DNA from: Deltaproteobacteria bacterium
GTDB lineage: Bacteria; Desulfobacterota; Desulfuromonadia; Geobacterales; Pseudopelobacteraceae
Length of the DNA stretch: 63,044 bases
NCBI GenBank assembly: GCA_021850095.1
Contig: JAJZRX010000006.1
Span: forward strand, 1-63,044
Reading direction: 5' to 3'
A model generated the notes under the pieces. It had not been told where the DNA came from and searched no databases. It saw only the letters and a list, made by a program, of their open reading frames with translations. The first letter of the stretch is position 1, and each line of letters opens with the position of its first letter. Of the stretch, positions 17,229 through 26,802 are shown piece after piece. A program made the position numbers and the translations under genes.

Positions 17229-18548
17229 TTATGATTCAAATATGGTCTTGAGTCCCTTGATCGCATCATTCAGCATAACCGGATCATGAACCGCCTGCTT
17301 GAGATAGGACTGCATATCCGCGATATGTGAGACAGCATAATCTATACCGGGATTGCTGCCTGCCTTGTAAGCTCCGATATTTATCAGATCTTCCGACTGG
17401 CGATAGGTAGCCATTACCTGCTTGAATTTGGAGGCCAGCTCCTGGTGCTCCCGCGACGTCACATCCGACATGACCCTGCTGGCGCTGGCCATGACATCGA
17501 TCGGCGGATAGATGGAACGGGCCGCCAGATCACGTGACAGCACGATATGACCGTCCAGGATGCTTCTCATGGCATCCGAAATCGGCTCGTTGAAATCGTC
17601 CCCCTCCACCAGTACCGTGTAAAGAGCCGTAATGCTGCCTTCCGGAAAATTACCGGTGCGTTCGAGAAGTTTCGGCAACGCCGCAAAAACGGAGGGGGTA
17701 TACCCTTTGGTAGTGGGAGGTTCGCCGATCGCCAGGCCGACCTCGCGCATGGCCATGGCAAAACGGGTGGCCGAATCCATCATCAGCAGCACTTTTTTGC
17801 CCTGCTTCTGGAAATATTCGGCAATCGTGGTGGCGATATAGGCGCCGCGCATACGCACCAGCGGCGGCTGATCAGAGGTTGCCACAACCACGACTGATTT
17901 CTGCAGACCCTGTTCCTGCAGATCTTTCTCGATAAATTCGCGCAGTTCCCGGCCGCGCTCGCCAATCAGGGCGATAACGTTCACATCCGCTTCGGTATAA
18001 CGGGCGATCATCCCCAGTAGTGTCGATTTTCCGACACCGGATCCGGCCATGATGCCGACGCGCTGCCCCTGTCCGCAGGTAAGCAGACCGTTGATGCTGC
18101 GGATTCCCAAATCGAGCGGCTTGCGGATGGGGGGACGAGTCATGGGGTTGACCGGCAGAGCATAGATCGGATACTCCTCCTCGATCCTGATCGGCCCCTT
18201 GTCGTCGATCGGGTTGCCCAGCCCGTCAATTACCCTTCCCAACAGTAGCGGTCCGACCCCCAGGGAGGCTTTATCACGCAGAACCGAGATCAGGCTGTCA
18301 AGACCGACACCGCGCAACTCCCCCAGCGGCATCAACAGCGTTTTATTATTGCGGAAACCAACCACTTCGGCCGGAATCGGCTCGCCTTCCAGCGGCTTTA
18401 TCTCGCAGATCGCACCAACCGACGTATCCGGACAATAGCCCTCGATGACCAGGCCGACGACCTGGGTAACCTTGCCATGCAGCCTGATCGCTTTGGACGA
18501 TTCGATTGCCGTGCGGTATCTTTTCAGGTTTATGGTAGGAGCTGCCAT
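17229..18548 (-). CDS. fliI: flagellar export ATPase FliI
   Basis: F1-beta-like ATPase that powers the early steps of flagellar export. The Walker A GIMAGSGVGKSTLLG (about residues 163-177), VIALIGERGRELREF and the Walker B VLLMMDSATRFAMA are all present, with the FliI-specific MTRPPIRKPLDLGIRSING. At 439 residues the length is normal. Upstream is fliH (17-base gap), downstream fliJ. Confidence 0.97.
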   Translation of the reverse strand: MAAPTINLKRYRTAIESSKAIRLHGKVTQVVGLVIEGYCPDTSVGAICEIKPLEGEPIPAEVVGFRNNKTLLMPLGELRGVGLDSLISVLRDKASLGVGPLLLGRVIDGLGNPIDDKGPIRIEEEYPIYALPVNPMTRPPIRKPLDLGIRSINGLLTCGQGQRVGIMAGSGVGKSTLLGMIARYTEADVNVIALIGERGRELREFIEKDLQEQGLQKSVVVVATSDQPPLVRMRGAYIATTIAEYFQKQGKKVLLMMDSATRFAMAMREVGLAIGEPPTTKGYTPSVFAALPKLLERTGNFPEGSITALYTVLVEGDDFNEPISDAMRSILDGHIVLSRDLAARSIYPPIDVMASASRVMSDVTSREHQELASKFKQVMATYRQSEDLINIGAYKAGSNPGIDYAVSHIADMQSYLKQAVHDPVMLNDAIKGLKTIFES

Positions 18549-18565
18549 GGTTGTTTATCCAGGTA

Positions 18566-19312
18566 TCAATCGTTGGCCGTCGTAGAAATTGAGCGCTCCT
18601 CCAGCAGGTTGCGGTAAATTGTCTCCAGCTGGGCGTTCAGCCCGGCGTCAACGGTACCCATCTCGTTGTCGATCTGGCAGAATCCGGCGGCCACCTGCGG
18701 GTCGGCCATCAACACCAGCCGGTCGCTGACCAGCTCTTTTTGCAGGCTTTCTTCCCGGCCGGAGGTAACCAGGGCATAGTCGTCCGGATTGATCCGAATG
18801 ATCAGTTCGTCACGGGCCGATAAGCCGTTCAGCGCATTTTTGACAACGCCGGCCAGGATGGAGCGGTCCTGGGACACTTCGCGGATGATTACCTTTCGGG
18901 CCATCAGCATGATCAGATTGATCAACTCGTCTTCCGACTCCCTCAAAACCTTCTCACGCAGATTGCGAATCGACTCGTTGGCCGCCCGCAAGGCTCTGAA
19001 GACATTTACCAGCCCGCGTTCGGTCAGGTTTTTGCCTTCCTGCAGTCCGGCGTTGAATGAATCGCTGAGTTTCTGGCGAAGCTCATCCTCGGTCATTTCC
19101 ACCAGCGGAGGTCCAATTTGCTCCGGCTCTTCGCGCTGTTCTTCATTCCGGCCGGACACCCCCGGACCGGTAAACATATCCATGGCGACAAAACCGGCCG
19201 TCCCCTGCTCGGGTGTTGCGCTGTAAGGCGACTGGCCGATCGGCCGCAAGCTGAAATCCGCGATCTGCGAACCGTCGTTTTGAGCCGACTTGATAATCCT
19301 AGACGAGGACAT
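18566..19312 (-). CDS. fliH: flagellar export ATPase regulator FliH
   Basis: Stator-like regulator of FliI. The 248-residue protein has a low-complexity N-terminal third, a helical middle with LSDSFNAGLQEGKNLTERG and a C-terminal domain (VVKNALNGLSARDELIIRINPDDYALV) typical of FliH. The ATG overlaps the end of fliG by 14 bases. It precedes fliI. Confidence 0.92.
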   Translation of the reverse strand: MSSSRIIKSAQNDGSQIADFSLRPIGQSPYSATPEQGTAGFVAMDMFTGPGVSGRNEEQREEPEQIGPPLVEMTEDELRQKLSDSFNAGLQEGKNLTERGLVNVFRALRAANESIRNLREKVLRESEDELINLIMLMARKVIIREVSQDRSILAGVVKNALNGLSARDELIIRINPDDYALVTSGREESLQKELVSDRLVLMADPQVAAGFCQIDNEMGTVDAGLNAQLETIYRNLLEERSISTTAND

Positions 19313-20291
19313 CGTCGCTTCCCCTGCCAGCCAGAACGATTTTCCCCTCTTCTTCCATCTTGCGCACGATCTTGATGATCTCGCCCTGGGCCTTCTCCAC
19401 GTCGGAAAGACGAACCGGGCCCATCACCTCCAGGTCTTCCTTGATCATCTCGGCCGCCCGGCTGGAAATATTCTTGAAGATCTTGTTTTTGACCTCATCC
19501 GGCGAGGTCTTCATTGCCAGAGTCAACGTATCGTTGGAAACTTCACGCATGACCGACTGGATGCTGCGGTCGTCCAGTGCGAAGACATCTTCAAAGGTAA
19601 ACAGATGCTTGCGGATGATTTCCGACAGAGGGGGGCTCAACACGTCCAGTTTGTCCAGGATCTGCTTTTCCTTGCTGCGGTCGAAGTGGTTGAACATATC
19701 GACGACCTTGTCGATGCCCCCCACCTTGTAGCGCTGCGTACCTCCCATGGAGTTGATTTCACGTTTGAGCACCTCATCGATATCCTTCAGGATTTCGGGG
19801 GAAACCTGCTCGACATCGGCAATCCGCAAAACCACCTCGGCCTGCAGTTCCTGAGGCAAAAGGCTTATTATTTCACTGGTCTGTTTGGATTTGAGTTTTG
19901 CAAGAATAACCGCAATGGTCTGCGGGTGCTCCTGGGACAGGAAGTTGGCGATCGTTTTGGAATCCATGTTGGACAGAATATCCACCAGATCCCCGTAACT
20001 GGAGGCCTGCAGTTCATCCATCAGCATCTGGGCCTTTTCCGGGCCCAGCGCTTTTTCCAGGATTCTCAATACAAATTCGTCACCCTGGGAAAAGATGCCC
20101 GACTCGGGATTGATGACTTCGGTGAAGGTGTTGACAACCTCCATGATCGTGCTGCGCGAGACATGTCCCAACTGGCCCATGCTCTTACTGATTTTTTTTA
20201 TCTCCGTATCGTCCATATGCTCAAAAACCTTGGCAGTGACTTCATTGCCAAGGTAGAGCAGCAGTATGGCGGCTTTTTCTGAACCCGTCAT
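19299..20291 (-). CDS. fliG: flagellar motor switch protein FliG
   Basis: Rotor protein that couples stator force to the C-ring. The N-terminal FliF-binding domain, middle domain with the EHPQTIAVILAKLKSKQTSEIISLLP segment (about residues 120-145), and C-terminal torque domain with the charged helix (DDRSIQSVMREVSNDTLTLAMKTSPDEVKNKI) are all present. The length (330) is standard. The next gene, fliH, overlaps its 3' end. Confidence 0.97.
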   Translation of the reverse strand: MTGSEKAAILLLYLGNEVTAKVFEHMDDTEIKKISKSMGQLGHVSRSTIMEVVNTFTEVINPESGIFSQGDEFVLRILEKALGPEKAQMLMDELQASSYGDLVDILSNMDSKTIANFLSQEHPQTIAVILAKLKSKQTSEIISLLPQELQAEVVLRIADVEQVSPEILKDIDEVLKREINSMGGTQRYKVGGIDKVVDMFNHFDRSKEKQILDKLDVLSPPLSEIIRKHLFTFEDVFALDDRSIQSVMREVSNDTLTLAMKTSPDEVKNKIFKNISSRAAEMIKEDLEVMGPVRLSDVEKAQGEIIKIVRKMEEEGKIVLAGRGSDDVLV

Positions 20292-20347
20292 GATATCCCT
20301 GTGTTAATGCCAAGTAAAATCTGGAACCGTAAAAAACACCACTTACG

Positions 20348-21934
20348 CTATTTGTCCTCGCCGACCCAGTTCTGCAGTATCTGGGCAACCTGGTAGGGAT
20401 CCTTTTTTGCCTGTTCCACCAGGCTCTGCTGTTCCGCCATCTGGGTGGCGATCTGTGCCCGTTCTTTGGCCGTAAGCTGTTCCCCCCCGCCTTCTCCCAG
20501 CGGTTCGAAACTCTCCAGACTGGGCATTCTGCTGCCAGCCTTCAATGATGCCAGCAGGGGCCGGATGACAAACATGATCAAGGCCAGGAACCCCACGCCG
20601 ATCATCAGGTTTTTTGAAAGCGAGATGAAGAAGGGATTGTTCCACCAGGTCGCCGTCTCGACCGCTCCCGCCTCGCCGGTATCCTGGAAGGGGATATTCT
20701 GCACACTCAACTGGTCGCCGCGCTCGGGATTAAATCCGACAGCGCTTTTAACCAGGGTTTCGATCTTTTGCAGCTCGTCCGGTGAGCGGGGAACGTATTT
20801 CGCCTTGGCGGCCTGCCCTTCCTTGACTGCGGCAGGAGCCTCGTACTTTCCGTCCACCAGCACCGCCACGGAGATTTTACTCAACGCGCCAACCGGCTCT
20901 ATAATTTTGGACGTTGAACGGCTGACTTCGTAGTTGAGGGTTTCGTCGTTTTTCGAGCCGCCTCCGGTTGTCCCGCCGGCGGTGGCAGCATTACGGCCCA
21001 GGTTGGTCTGGACACCGGGGACTCCGGCAGCGGTGTTTGTGGAAGCACCTTTTTCCTCGGTGCGCTGCTCACTGCGGACGGCGATGCTCTCCGGATCGAA
21101 TTTTTCCTCAACCCGCTCCACCTGCTTGAAATCAAAAGCGGCCGTAACCCGCGCCACGGACTTGCCGCCGCCGACAATCCGGTCAAGCAGCGTTTGTATG
21201 CGATCCTCGACATTTTTTTCATAGGCCCGCTGTGTTTCCTGCATGGCGGAGGTCATGCGGCTGGTGGGATCGCTACTGCCCCCCTTGGTCAAAATTTTGC
21301 CGCGACTGTCCAGCACGGTCACATGTTCCGGGTCCATGCCCTCAATCGAGGACGAAACCAGATGGACGACGCCCTGCACCTCGGAATCGCGCAGGGCACG
21401 ATTCGATTTCATTTTCAGAACTATGGAAGCGGTGGCGGGTTTTTCATTGTCCTTGAAAAGAGATTTCTCCGGTATGACCAGATGAACCCGGGCCTGTTCG
21501 ACACCGGTCAGCTGGGCAATCGTTCGCGACAGCTCACCCTGCAGGGCGCGCTGGTAATTCAGCTTCTGGACGAACTCGGTCATACCGAAATTCTTTCGGT
21601 CGAAGATCTCAAAACCGATGCCGCCCCCCTGGGGCAGACCCTCGGAAGCCAGCGTCAATCGCAGGTCGTACACCTTGTCGGCCGGAACAAGTATCCCCTT
21701 GCCATCGGCGGTGATCTGGTAAGGGGTCTTGCTGTCCTTCATTTTTTTGACAATTTCACCGGCATCTTCAGCGGTGAGGTTGGTAAAGAGCGGACGAAAT
21801 TCGGTGCGGTTAGCAACCATTATCAATGCTGCAAACGCAACTGCCGACAACAGGGCTACTCCGGCAATCAGCATCCGTTTATTGGGAGAGAGAGCCATGA
21901 ACGGCTCTATGAGTCTGCGTAATCCTTCTGGCAT
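20348..21934 (-). CDS. fliF: flagellar MS-ring protein FliF
   Basis: Inner-membrane ring protein on which the basal body and C-ring assemble. Two membrane helices frame the periplasmic part: about residues 20-41 (MLIAGVALLSAVAFAALIMVA) and about 440-462 (NLMIGVGFLALIMFVIRPLL). Ring-building motifs follow the first helix, such as YQRALQGELSRTIAQLTGVEQARVHLVIP. The C-terminal cytoplasmic tail ends in acidic/hydrophobic residues (LQNWVGED), the FliG-binding region. The 528 residues match the family. Confidence 0.96.
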   Translation of the reverse strand: MPEGLRRLIEPFMALSPNKRMLIAGVALLSAVAFAALIMVANRTEFRPLFTNLTAEDAGEIVKKMKDSKTPYQITADGKGILVPADKVYDLRLTLASEGLPQGGGIGFEIFDRKNFGMTEFVQKLNYQRALQGELSRTIAQLTGVEQARVHLVIPEKSLFKDNEKPATASIVLKMKSNRALRDSEVQGVVHLVSSSIEGMDPEHVTVLDSRGKILTKGGSSDPTSRMTSAMQETQRAYEKNVEDRIQTLLDRIVGGGKSVARVTAAFDFKQVERVEEKFDPESIAVRSEQRTEEKGASTNTAAGVPGVQTNLGRNAATAGGTTGGGSKNDETLNYEVSRSTSKIIEPVGALSKISVAVLVDGKYEAPAAVKEGQAAKAKYVPRSPDELQKIETLVKSAVGFNPERGDQLSVQNIPFQDTGEAGAVETATWWNNPFFISLSKNLMIGVGFLALIMFVIRPLLASLKAGSRMPSLESFEPLGEGGGEQLTAKERAQIATQMAEQQSLVEQAKKDPYQVAQILQNWVGEDK

Positions 21935-22040
21935 TGGCGGGATGCACTTTCCTTTCCGTACAGTTTGTAAACAATCCCGGTATCAATTGCACCGATTCCG
22001 GCAACCGATGTCCGGCACCTGCTGGTCAGGTTTCCCGAAG

Positions 22041-22343
22041 CTAGACCTGCATTCTCATGACTTCCTGATACGCCTCAAGCGCCTTGTTTCGAACCTGGGA
22101 CATGAACTGAAACGAGATACTGGCCTTCTCGACGGCAATCATGACTTCGTGCAGATTTTTGTTTTCACCGCTGGCCAGTCCCTGGATCGACTTGTCCGAC
22201 TGCACCTGGATGTCATTAACCTTTGAGACCAGCTCACTGAAGAACTTTCCGGCGCCCTCGGCGGTCGAAGAAGATCCGGTCTTATTCAGTTCCGGAAAAG
22301 CCTTTGAAAGGCCTATTCCTGTTTCCAAAGCTTTTATTTCCAT
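22041..22343 (-). CDS. fliE: flagellar hook-basal body protein FliE
   Basis: Small rod-MS-ring adaptor, 100 residues. The C-terminal half ([36 protein letters not shown]) is a near-consensus FliE ending. The order flgB-flgC-fliE-fliF is conserved. A 106-base gap separates it from fliF, with no strong promoter or hairpin seen. Confidence 0.95.
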   Translation of the reverse strand: MEIKALETGIGLSKAFPELNKTGSSSTAEGAGKFFSELVSKVNDIQVQSDKSIQGLASGENKNLHEVMIAVEKASISFQFMSQVRNKALEAYQEVMRMQV

Positions 22344-22378
22344 GTCACGTTCCTCTTTATAAAATGTGGTTGAAAAAA

Positions 22379-22816
22379 CTAACGGCCGATCTCCAGCGTC
22401 TTGAGAGCCATGCTTTTGGCTGCCTGAACCGCGGTGACATTGGCCTCGTACGCGCGGGTGGCGCCGATCATGTCGGCCATTTCTTCCACGACGTTAACAT
22501 TCGGCATGGCGACATACCCCTGGGGGTCCGCATCGGGATGACCGGGATCATACTGCAGGCGGGGCGGATTCTGATCCTCGATGATCTGGGACACCTCAAC
22601 ACGGCGAACCTGCTGGGCGGTTGCTCCGTCCAGCGCACGATTAAAGCTGCTTTCCAGGGGAGTGGCGGTAAAAACGGCATCCTTGCGTTTATAAGGGCCG
22701 CCTTCGGGAGTCCGGGTAGCGTTGGCGTTGGCCAGGTTGCTGGAAATGAGGTTCATACGTGTCCGCTCGGCCGACAGTGCCGATGAACTGACGTTGATCG
22801 AGTTAAAGAAATCCAT
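22379..22816 (-). CDS. flgC: flagellar proximal rod protein FlgC
   Basis: Proximal rod subunit of 145 residues. The N-terminal [26 protein letters not shown] motif and the C-terminal [39 protein letters not shown] are diagnostic. The ATG directly follows the flgB stop. Export is through the flagellar type III gate, so no signal peptide is expected or seen. Confidence 0.96.
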   Translation of the reverse strand: MDFFNSINVSSSALSAERTRMNLISSNLANANATRTPEGGPYKRKDAVFTATPLESSFNRALDGATAQQVRRVEVSQIIEDQNPPRLQYDPGHPDADPQGYVAMPNVNVVEEMADMIGATRAYEANVTAVQAAKSMALKTLEIGR

Positions 22817-23245
22817 CTATTTTCCCTCCCTGATGGCGCTGCGCAGACCTTCCAGCTTCTTGCTCAACATCTGCACCGAAACATTGAACATAACCTGGTT
22901 TTCGGTCATTTTGCCCATCTCGTTTTCCAATTCCACGGCGTTGCCGTCCTTACCGGGGGTTTTGGCGGGAGTTTCGACTATTTTGCCCGAAACCGAATGC
23001 AGCCCTCCGCCGGCAGTGCGGATCGGTATGTGGCGGGGGTGCGTTACCGCCGGCGATGCCCCCCTGCGGTTCCCGCTTTTCAGGGCACCCTGAAGCTCAT
23101 CCTCAAATGCCAGTGACTTGGGAACGAAATTAGGCGTTTCGGCATTGGCGATATTGGAAGCGATAAGATTCTGATTCTTGGCTCTCAAATCGATACTTTT
23201 TCCGAGCAGGTCAACTGTTGTGCTAAACAAGCCGTCAATAGCCAT
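22817..23245 (-). CDS. flgB: flagellar proximal rod protein FlgB
   Basis: Proximal rod subunit. I set the start at the ATG 23245-23243 (MAIDGLFSTTVDLLGKS), which has GGAGGAG 5-8 bases upstream and gives 142 residues; the longer open frame to 23329 adds a stretch unlike the family. The rod motif NLIASNIANAETPNFVPK and the C-terminal NQVMFNVSVQMLSKKLEGLRSAIREGK are clear. First structural gene after a 196-base gap, so a promoter probably lies upstream. Confidence 0.95.
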   Translation of the reverse strand: MAIDGLFSTTVDLLGKSIDLRAKNQNLIASNIANAETPNFVPKSLAFEDELQGALKSGNRRGASPAVTHPRHIPIRTAGGGLHSVSGKIVETPAKTPGKDGNAVELENEMGKMTENQVMFNVSVQMLSKKLEGLRSAIREGK

Positions 23246-23292
23246 GGCACGCTCCTCCGAGATGATGCTGTTTGCAAAAAATATACCCATCT

Positions 23293-23318
23293 CCAGAAAA
23301 CGCACACGTTTTCTCTGG
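23293..23318. promoter_or_regulatory. inverted repeat in the flgB upstream gap
   Basis: AGAAAACG (23295-23302) and CGTTTTCT (23307-23314) form an exact 8-base inverted repeat with a 4-base centre, extended by CCAG/CTGG (23293-23296 and 23315-23318) with a 2-base offset. It lies 48-73 bases upstream of the flgB start in the only long gap of the flagellar run. It could be an operator for a dimeric regulator or an RNA stem. I found no good sigma-54 or sigma-28 promoter next to it. Confidence 0.4.
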
Positions 23319-23441
23319 TGACAGGCCATATCTTCATTTCCGGCGATTATTCTGAACCAGGGCCCAGCTCACCATCAATTACACGTCCAATCCGTGTCAT
23401 TTTTTTGTCTCGGTCGGTTTTTTGACTGATCCGGCAGAGCG

Positions 23442-25562
23442 TTACTGTTTTTTTGTTGATACTTGCAGGGAATCGAGCGCCTGTCGGGCAAGTTTCTGCC
23501 AATCCGGATCCTTGCCGGTCTTGATCAGCTGTTCCAGCAAATCGCGGGCGCGGCGGGGGTTGCCGTCGCGCAGATTGATATCAGCAGACTTGTACAGGGA
23601 CTCTTCCTGACGCATGTTGTCCGGCAGCTTCAGAGCCGCATCGAGAAGTTTCAGGGCACCTTTGCGATCACCGGTCGCATCACGGGAGGAGGCTGCCACA
23701 ATGTAGGCATCCGGCAGCAAGCGGGCCTCACCGGCTCCGGCGGAGACAAAAAACAGATCCAGGGCCTTGACCGACTGGGGATACAGCCGCAACGTCCAGA
23801 GCGATCTTCCGAGCAGATAATAGCTTTCGGGCCGTTGGGCGCGTTCACCCTTATTGATCAGCCACAGCAGAGTATCCGTGACCAGCTGGTGCTTGTCGGC
23901 GGAAAAATAAACCGCTCCCAGACGCTCTGTCATCTCGCGTGAGCGCGGATCCTGGGGATAGCGGCGAATAAAGGTTTTAATGTCGCGTTCCATGCGGTCC
24001 ATGTCACCGATCAGCTCGGAGCTGTCAATCAGCTCCCTGTACATCTCTGCCGCAACCGGCGCAGCCCATTGACGGCCAACCAGCGCGTCAAGCAGCTTTA
24101 TCAGCTCAATCGGCCGGCCATGCTCGCCGTATGCCCGGGTCACGGTTTTCAGAAACCCCGGCAACTCCACACAACCGGACAGATAATCCAGCTGTTCTTC
24201 AGCAAAACGCACCAATGCGGCAGGATTCTTCGACCAGTCCGTATGCTGAAAAACATCCGTGACCAGAACTTCACGGATTCTCATGATGACAGCCGCGTAA
24301 ACCCCCCGCGGGAACTTTCTCTGGAATCCGGTTACCAGCTGCAGTGCTTCGGCGGCATCGCCATGCATCGATTCCAGCAGCACATGCTTGAACAGGGATT
24401 CTTCCCGCATATCCAGGTCGCCGATCAGCCGTGAGGTATCCAGGTATTGATTGCTCAAGGGCCGATAATTAAAGGGGGTCGTCTGCAGAAATTTCTGATC
24501 GGCAAGACGCAGCAAAGCCATGCCGTTGGCCTTGTTATCTTTGAAGTTTTCGGCGACATTGGTATAGATGGCCAGCGCTTCCTGCTGATGCCCCTGGCGC
24601 GACAGAATATCTCCCAGGCGCACCAGCAGGGCGGGAGCGTATTTCTTGTCCGCCAGACGGGCAACCAGGCTGCTCAACAACGCCCGGGCCTGCTGCAGGT
24701 CTCCGTTGCGGGCGATGCTGTCGCCGTAATAAAACGTAACCCCCGGATTAATACCCAGATAAGCCGGCCACAGTTTTTCCGCTTCGCGAAAAGCGGCCAA
24801 CGCCTGGGGGTACTTTTGCAGACGATACCAGCTTTCCGCCAGACGGTACATGGCCAGCGGCCGGACCGGTATCTGCAGGGATGCGAAATGATTGAAGACT
24901 TCTTCCGCCTCGGACAGCTGTCCCTTATACAGGGCAGCCTCGGCCGCCATAAAGGTTTTCTGGTCGTTTTCGTCCAGAAAGTTACTCAATACCTGGCGAT
25001 CCGTAGGGGAAAAGGGAATTTCCGACTTCAGCGGCGGGTCAAAATCCCTGACCAGCTTTTCCACACCATTCCAGATCTTCTGGCGGCCGGCAATGGACGG
25101 AACAGAATTTCTGGCTTTAAACGGTGGGCCCACATCCAGGGTTATCGCACTGACATCCGGCCTGGAAAGGTCGCGCCAGCCGGCGGATGGTGAGATCTGA
25201 AAGGTTATCAGCAGGCTGTCACCGCGCCGGGTAAAGTTCAGACCGCCGATATTGCGGTCAGAATAGCGACGGAACTTTTTGAAGAGCGTCCCGCCGGTAT
25301 CCTGCAGCACCAGACGGAGCTTATTGCCGGGGATGGCAGCCAGTGAATAAGAAGGGGGAGCGGCCAGACGGACAGTGATGCGGGTATACTCGTTGTGGGG
25401 CCGGATTTCGACGCGGTACAGACGATTCGGAATACTGGCCTGGGCTGATGAAGGCAAGAACAGGAAACCTGACAATGTCAGCCCGATTCCAAGCAGCAGA
25501 AACCGAAGCAGCCCGCGGGCGAAACGGGCATATAAAAAGAGTGCTGATACTGGCATTGACAT
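23442..25562 (-). CDS. exported TPR-repeat protein with AMIN-like N-domain, unknown function
   Basis: From the ATG at 25562-25560 the product is 706 residues and begins with a clear signal peptide ending PSSAQAS. The first 120 mature residues form a beta-rich AMIN-like domain (YRVEIRPHNEYTRITVRL, SLLITFQISPSAGWRD), a fold linked to the periplasm or peptidoglycan. The rest is a solenoid of TPR units (for example ALYKGQLSEAEEVFNHFASLQ; ALAAFREAEKLWPAYLG; ARDLLEQLIKTGKDPDWQKLA). A TTG start at 25640, inside the previous gene, would add 26 residues ahead of the signal. Its place between che and flg genes suggests a periplasmic role in flagellar assembly or motor anchoring; this is inference. Confidence 0.72.
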   Translation of the reverse strand: MSMPVSALFLYARFARGLLRFLLLGIGLTLSGFLFLPSSAQASIPNRLYRVEIRPHNEYTRITVRLAAPPSYSLAAIPGNKLRLVLQDTGGTLFKKFRRYSDRNIGGLNFTRRGDSLLITFQISPSAGWRDLSRPDVSAITLDVGPPFKARNSVPSIAGRQKIWNGVEKLVRDFDPPLKSEIPFSPTDRQVLSNFLDENDQKTFMAAEAALYKGQLSEAEEVFNHFASLQIPVRPLAMYRLAESWYRLQKYPQALAAFREAEKLWPAYLGINPGVTFYYGDSIARNGDLQQARALLSSLVARLADKKYAPALLVRLGDILSRQGHQQEALAIYTNVAENFKDNKANGMALLRLADQKFLQTTPFNYRPLSNQYLDTSRLIGDLDMREESLFKHVLLESMHGDAAEALQLVTGFQRKFPRGVYAAVIMRIREVLVTDVFQHTDWSKNPAALVRFAEEQLDYLSGCVELPGFLKTVTRAYGEHGRPIELIKLLDALVGRQWAAPVAAEMYRELIDSSELIGDMDRMERDIKTFIRRYPQDPRSREMTERLGAVYFSADKHQLVTDTLLWLINKGERAQRPESYYLLGRSLWTLRLYPQSVKALDLFFVSAGAGEARLLPDAYIVAASSRDATGDRKGALKLLDAALKLPDNMRQEESLYKSADINLRDGNPRRARDLLEQLIKTGKDPDWQKLARQALDSLQVSTKKQ

Positions 25563-25624
25563 GGTTCGGATCCTGAAAAAGCAGCACGCTGGCAATATTT
25601 GTAATCGGTCATGCAGCAAACCGC

Positions 25625-26731
25625 TTACGGGATCTTGCAATAGCGCCTGACCTTTGAAACGACATCTTCATTATCGTAGGGCTTGATGATAATGTCCCTC
25701 GCTCCATATTTGAGCGCCTTCAGGACTGCGGTTCGGGTCCAGTACTCGGCGCTCATGATAATCGGAGGCGGAAAATCCTGGCGAATGGCATTGACCTTGA
25801 TGCACACCGCCAGTTCCCGATCATCGGCGTCCTGGGATCCGATGATGACAAGCCGGACGTTGCGACCGGCGAACAGCTCCTTGATGTCGGCATTGAGGGT
25901 GCCCTCCGCCACCTCGTAACCGGTAAAAGCCACCAGTTCAGCCATCTGCTGGCGCTCTTCGGAGTTATCCTCAAGCACAATGACGCTGTCAATTCCTGTA
26001 GCTGCGGCAACCGCCGCCGTTGCCTCACCGGCGTCGCGCTCTGCGGCCGAAAGCCCGGCACTCTCTTCGCCAGCTGCACCCGGCGTCAGCACTGCAGCCT
26101 GTTCCCCGGCAGACGCCCCAACTTCCGGCGACGGTTCGGGCTCCGCATTTTCCTGCGGAGGGTCGTACAGGTTGCCGAGGGCAACCGGTATCAGCACATC
26201 CAGGTAATTCATCTCCTGTCCCGGCATCTCCAGTTTGGAGCGGTACATCAGGTACTCGCCGTCCGGAAGTGGCTCTTCCTCGCTCAACTGATCGATTTCA
26301 GGGATGTATTTTTTGGGAGACAACAGTTTGAGACGGATCTTTTCGGGCAGAGTGCCCTGAAAAACCGTGTTGAAGGCGCCATTGATCATATTGGCGATTT
26401 CGGAGAAAGCGTCGATATCATCGCTTTCGATGATTGAAAGCCGTTTTTTCTCCTGGATGCGGGCGGGGGGGATGCCCAGCAGAATACTGCTCATGACAAT
26501 GGCGTCGCGCAGTGAAAACACTAGGTAGAACTGGCCGGGATACGATTCGCCGGAGTCGACTGCCAGCACGAAGCAGCCATCGTCAAGGCCTCCAAAATAG
26601 GAAGCCTTGCTGGTCGTCAATGAATCGGTAAGGGCAATCGAGAGTTCCTGCCCCAGCAGCATGCCGCTTTCTTCGCCGGCCTGTTTCAGGGCAGTTTCAA
26701 GAATATTGTATAACGTTGTATAACCATCCAT
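25625..26731 (-). CDS. CheX/CheC-like domain fused to a degenerate receiver domain
   Basis: 368 residues. The N-terminal 200 residues resemble the CheC/CheX/FliM fold and keep the phosphatase-type E-x-x-N pattern in AFSEIANMINGAFN (about residues 109-122). An Ala/Glu/Pro-rich linker (about 200-245) leads to a C-terminal receiver-like domain (DSVIVLEDNSEERQQM ... DIIIKPYDNEDVV). The receiver phospho-Asp position reads LVIIGSQDADD, so the aspartate after the third strand is missing; the KP motif is kept. It lies directly downstream of cheY and cheX, suggesting action on the same phospho-CheY pool. Enzyme activity is not proven. Confidence 0.72.
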   Translation of the reverse strand: MDGYTTLYNILETALKQAGEESGMLLGQELSIALTDSLTTSKASYFGGLDDGCFVLAVDSGESYPGQFYLVFSLRDAIVMSSILLGIPPARIQEKKRLSIIESDDIDAFSEIANMINGAFNTVFQGTLPEKIRLKLLSPKKYIPEIDQLSEEEPLPDGEYLMYRSKLEMPGQEMNYLDVLIPVALGNLYDPPQENAEPEPSPEVGASAGEQAAVLTPGAAGEESAGLSAAERDAGEATAAVAAATGIDSVIVLEDNSEERQQMAELVAFTGYEVAEGTLNADIKELFAGRNVRLVIIGSQDADDRELAVCIKVNAIRQDFPPPIIMSAEYWTRTAVLKALKYGARDIIIKPYDNEDVVSKVRRYCKIP

Positions 26732-26802
26732 GAGATTCGTCTTCCGGTACGGATTCAGCGTGACAATACCGCGTCAGGCAGTGAAATCGGCTGCAGGTGG
26801 AG

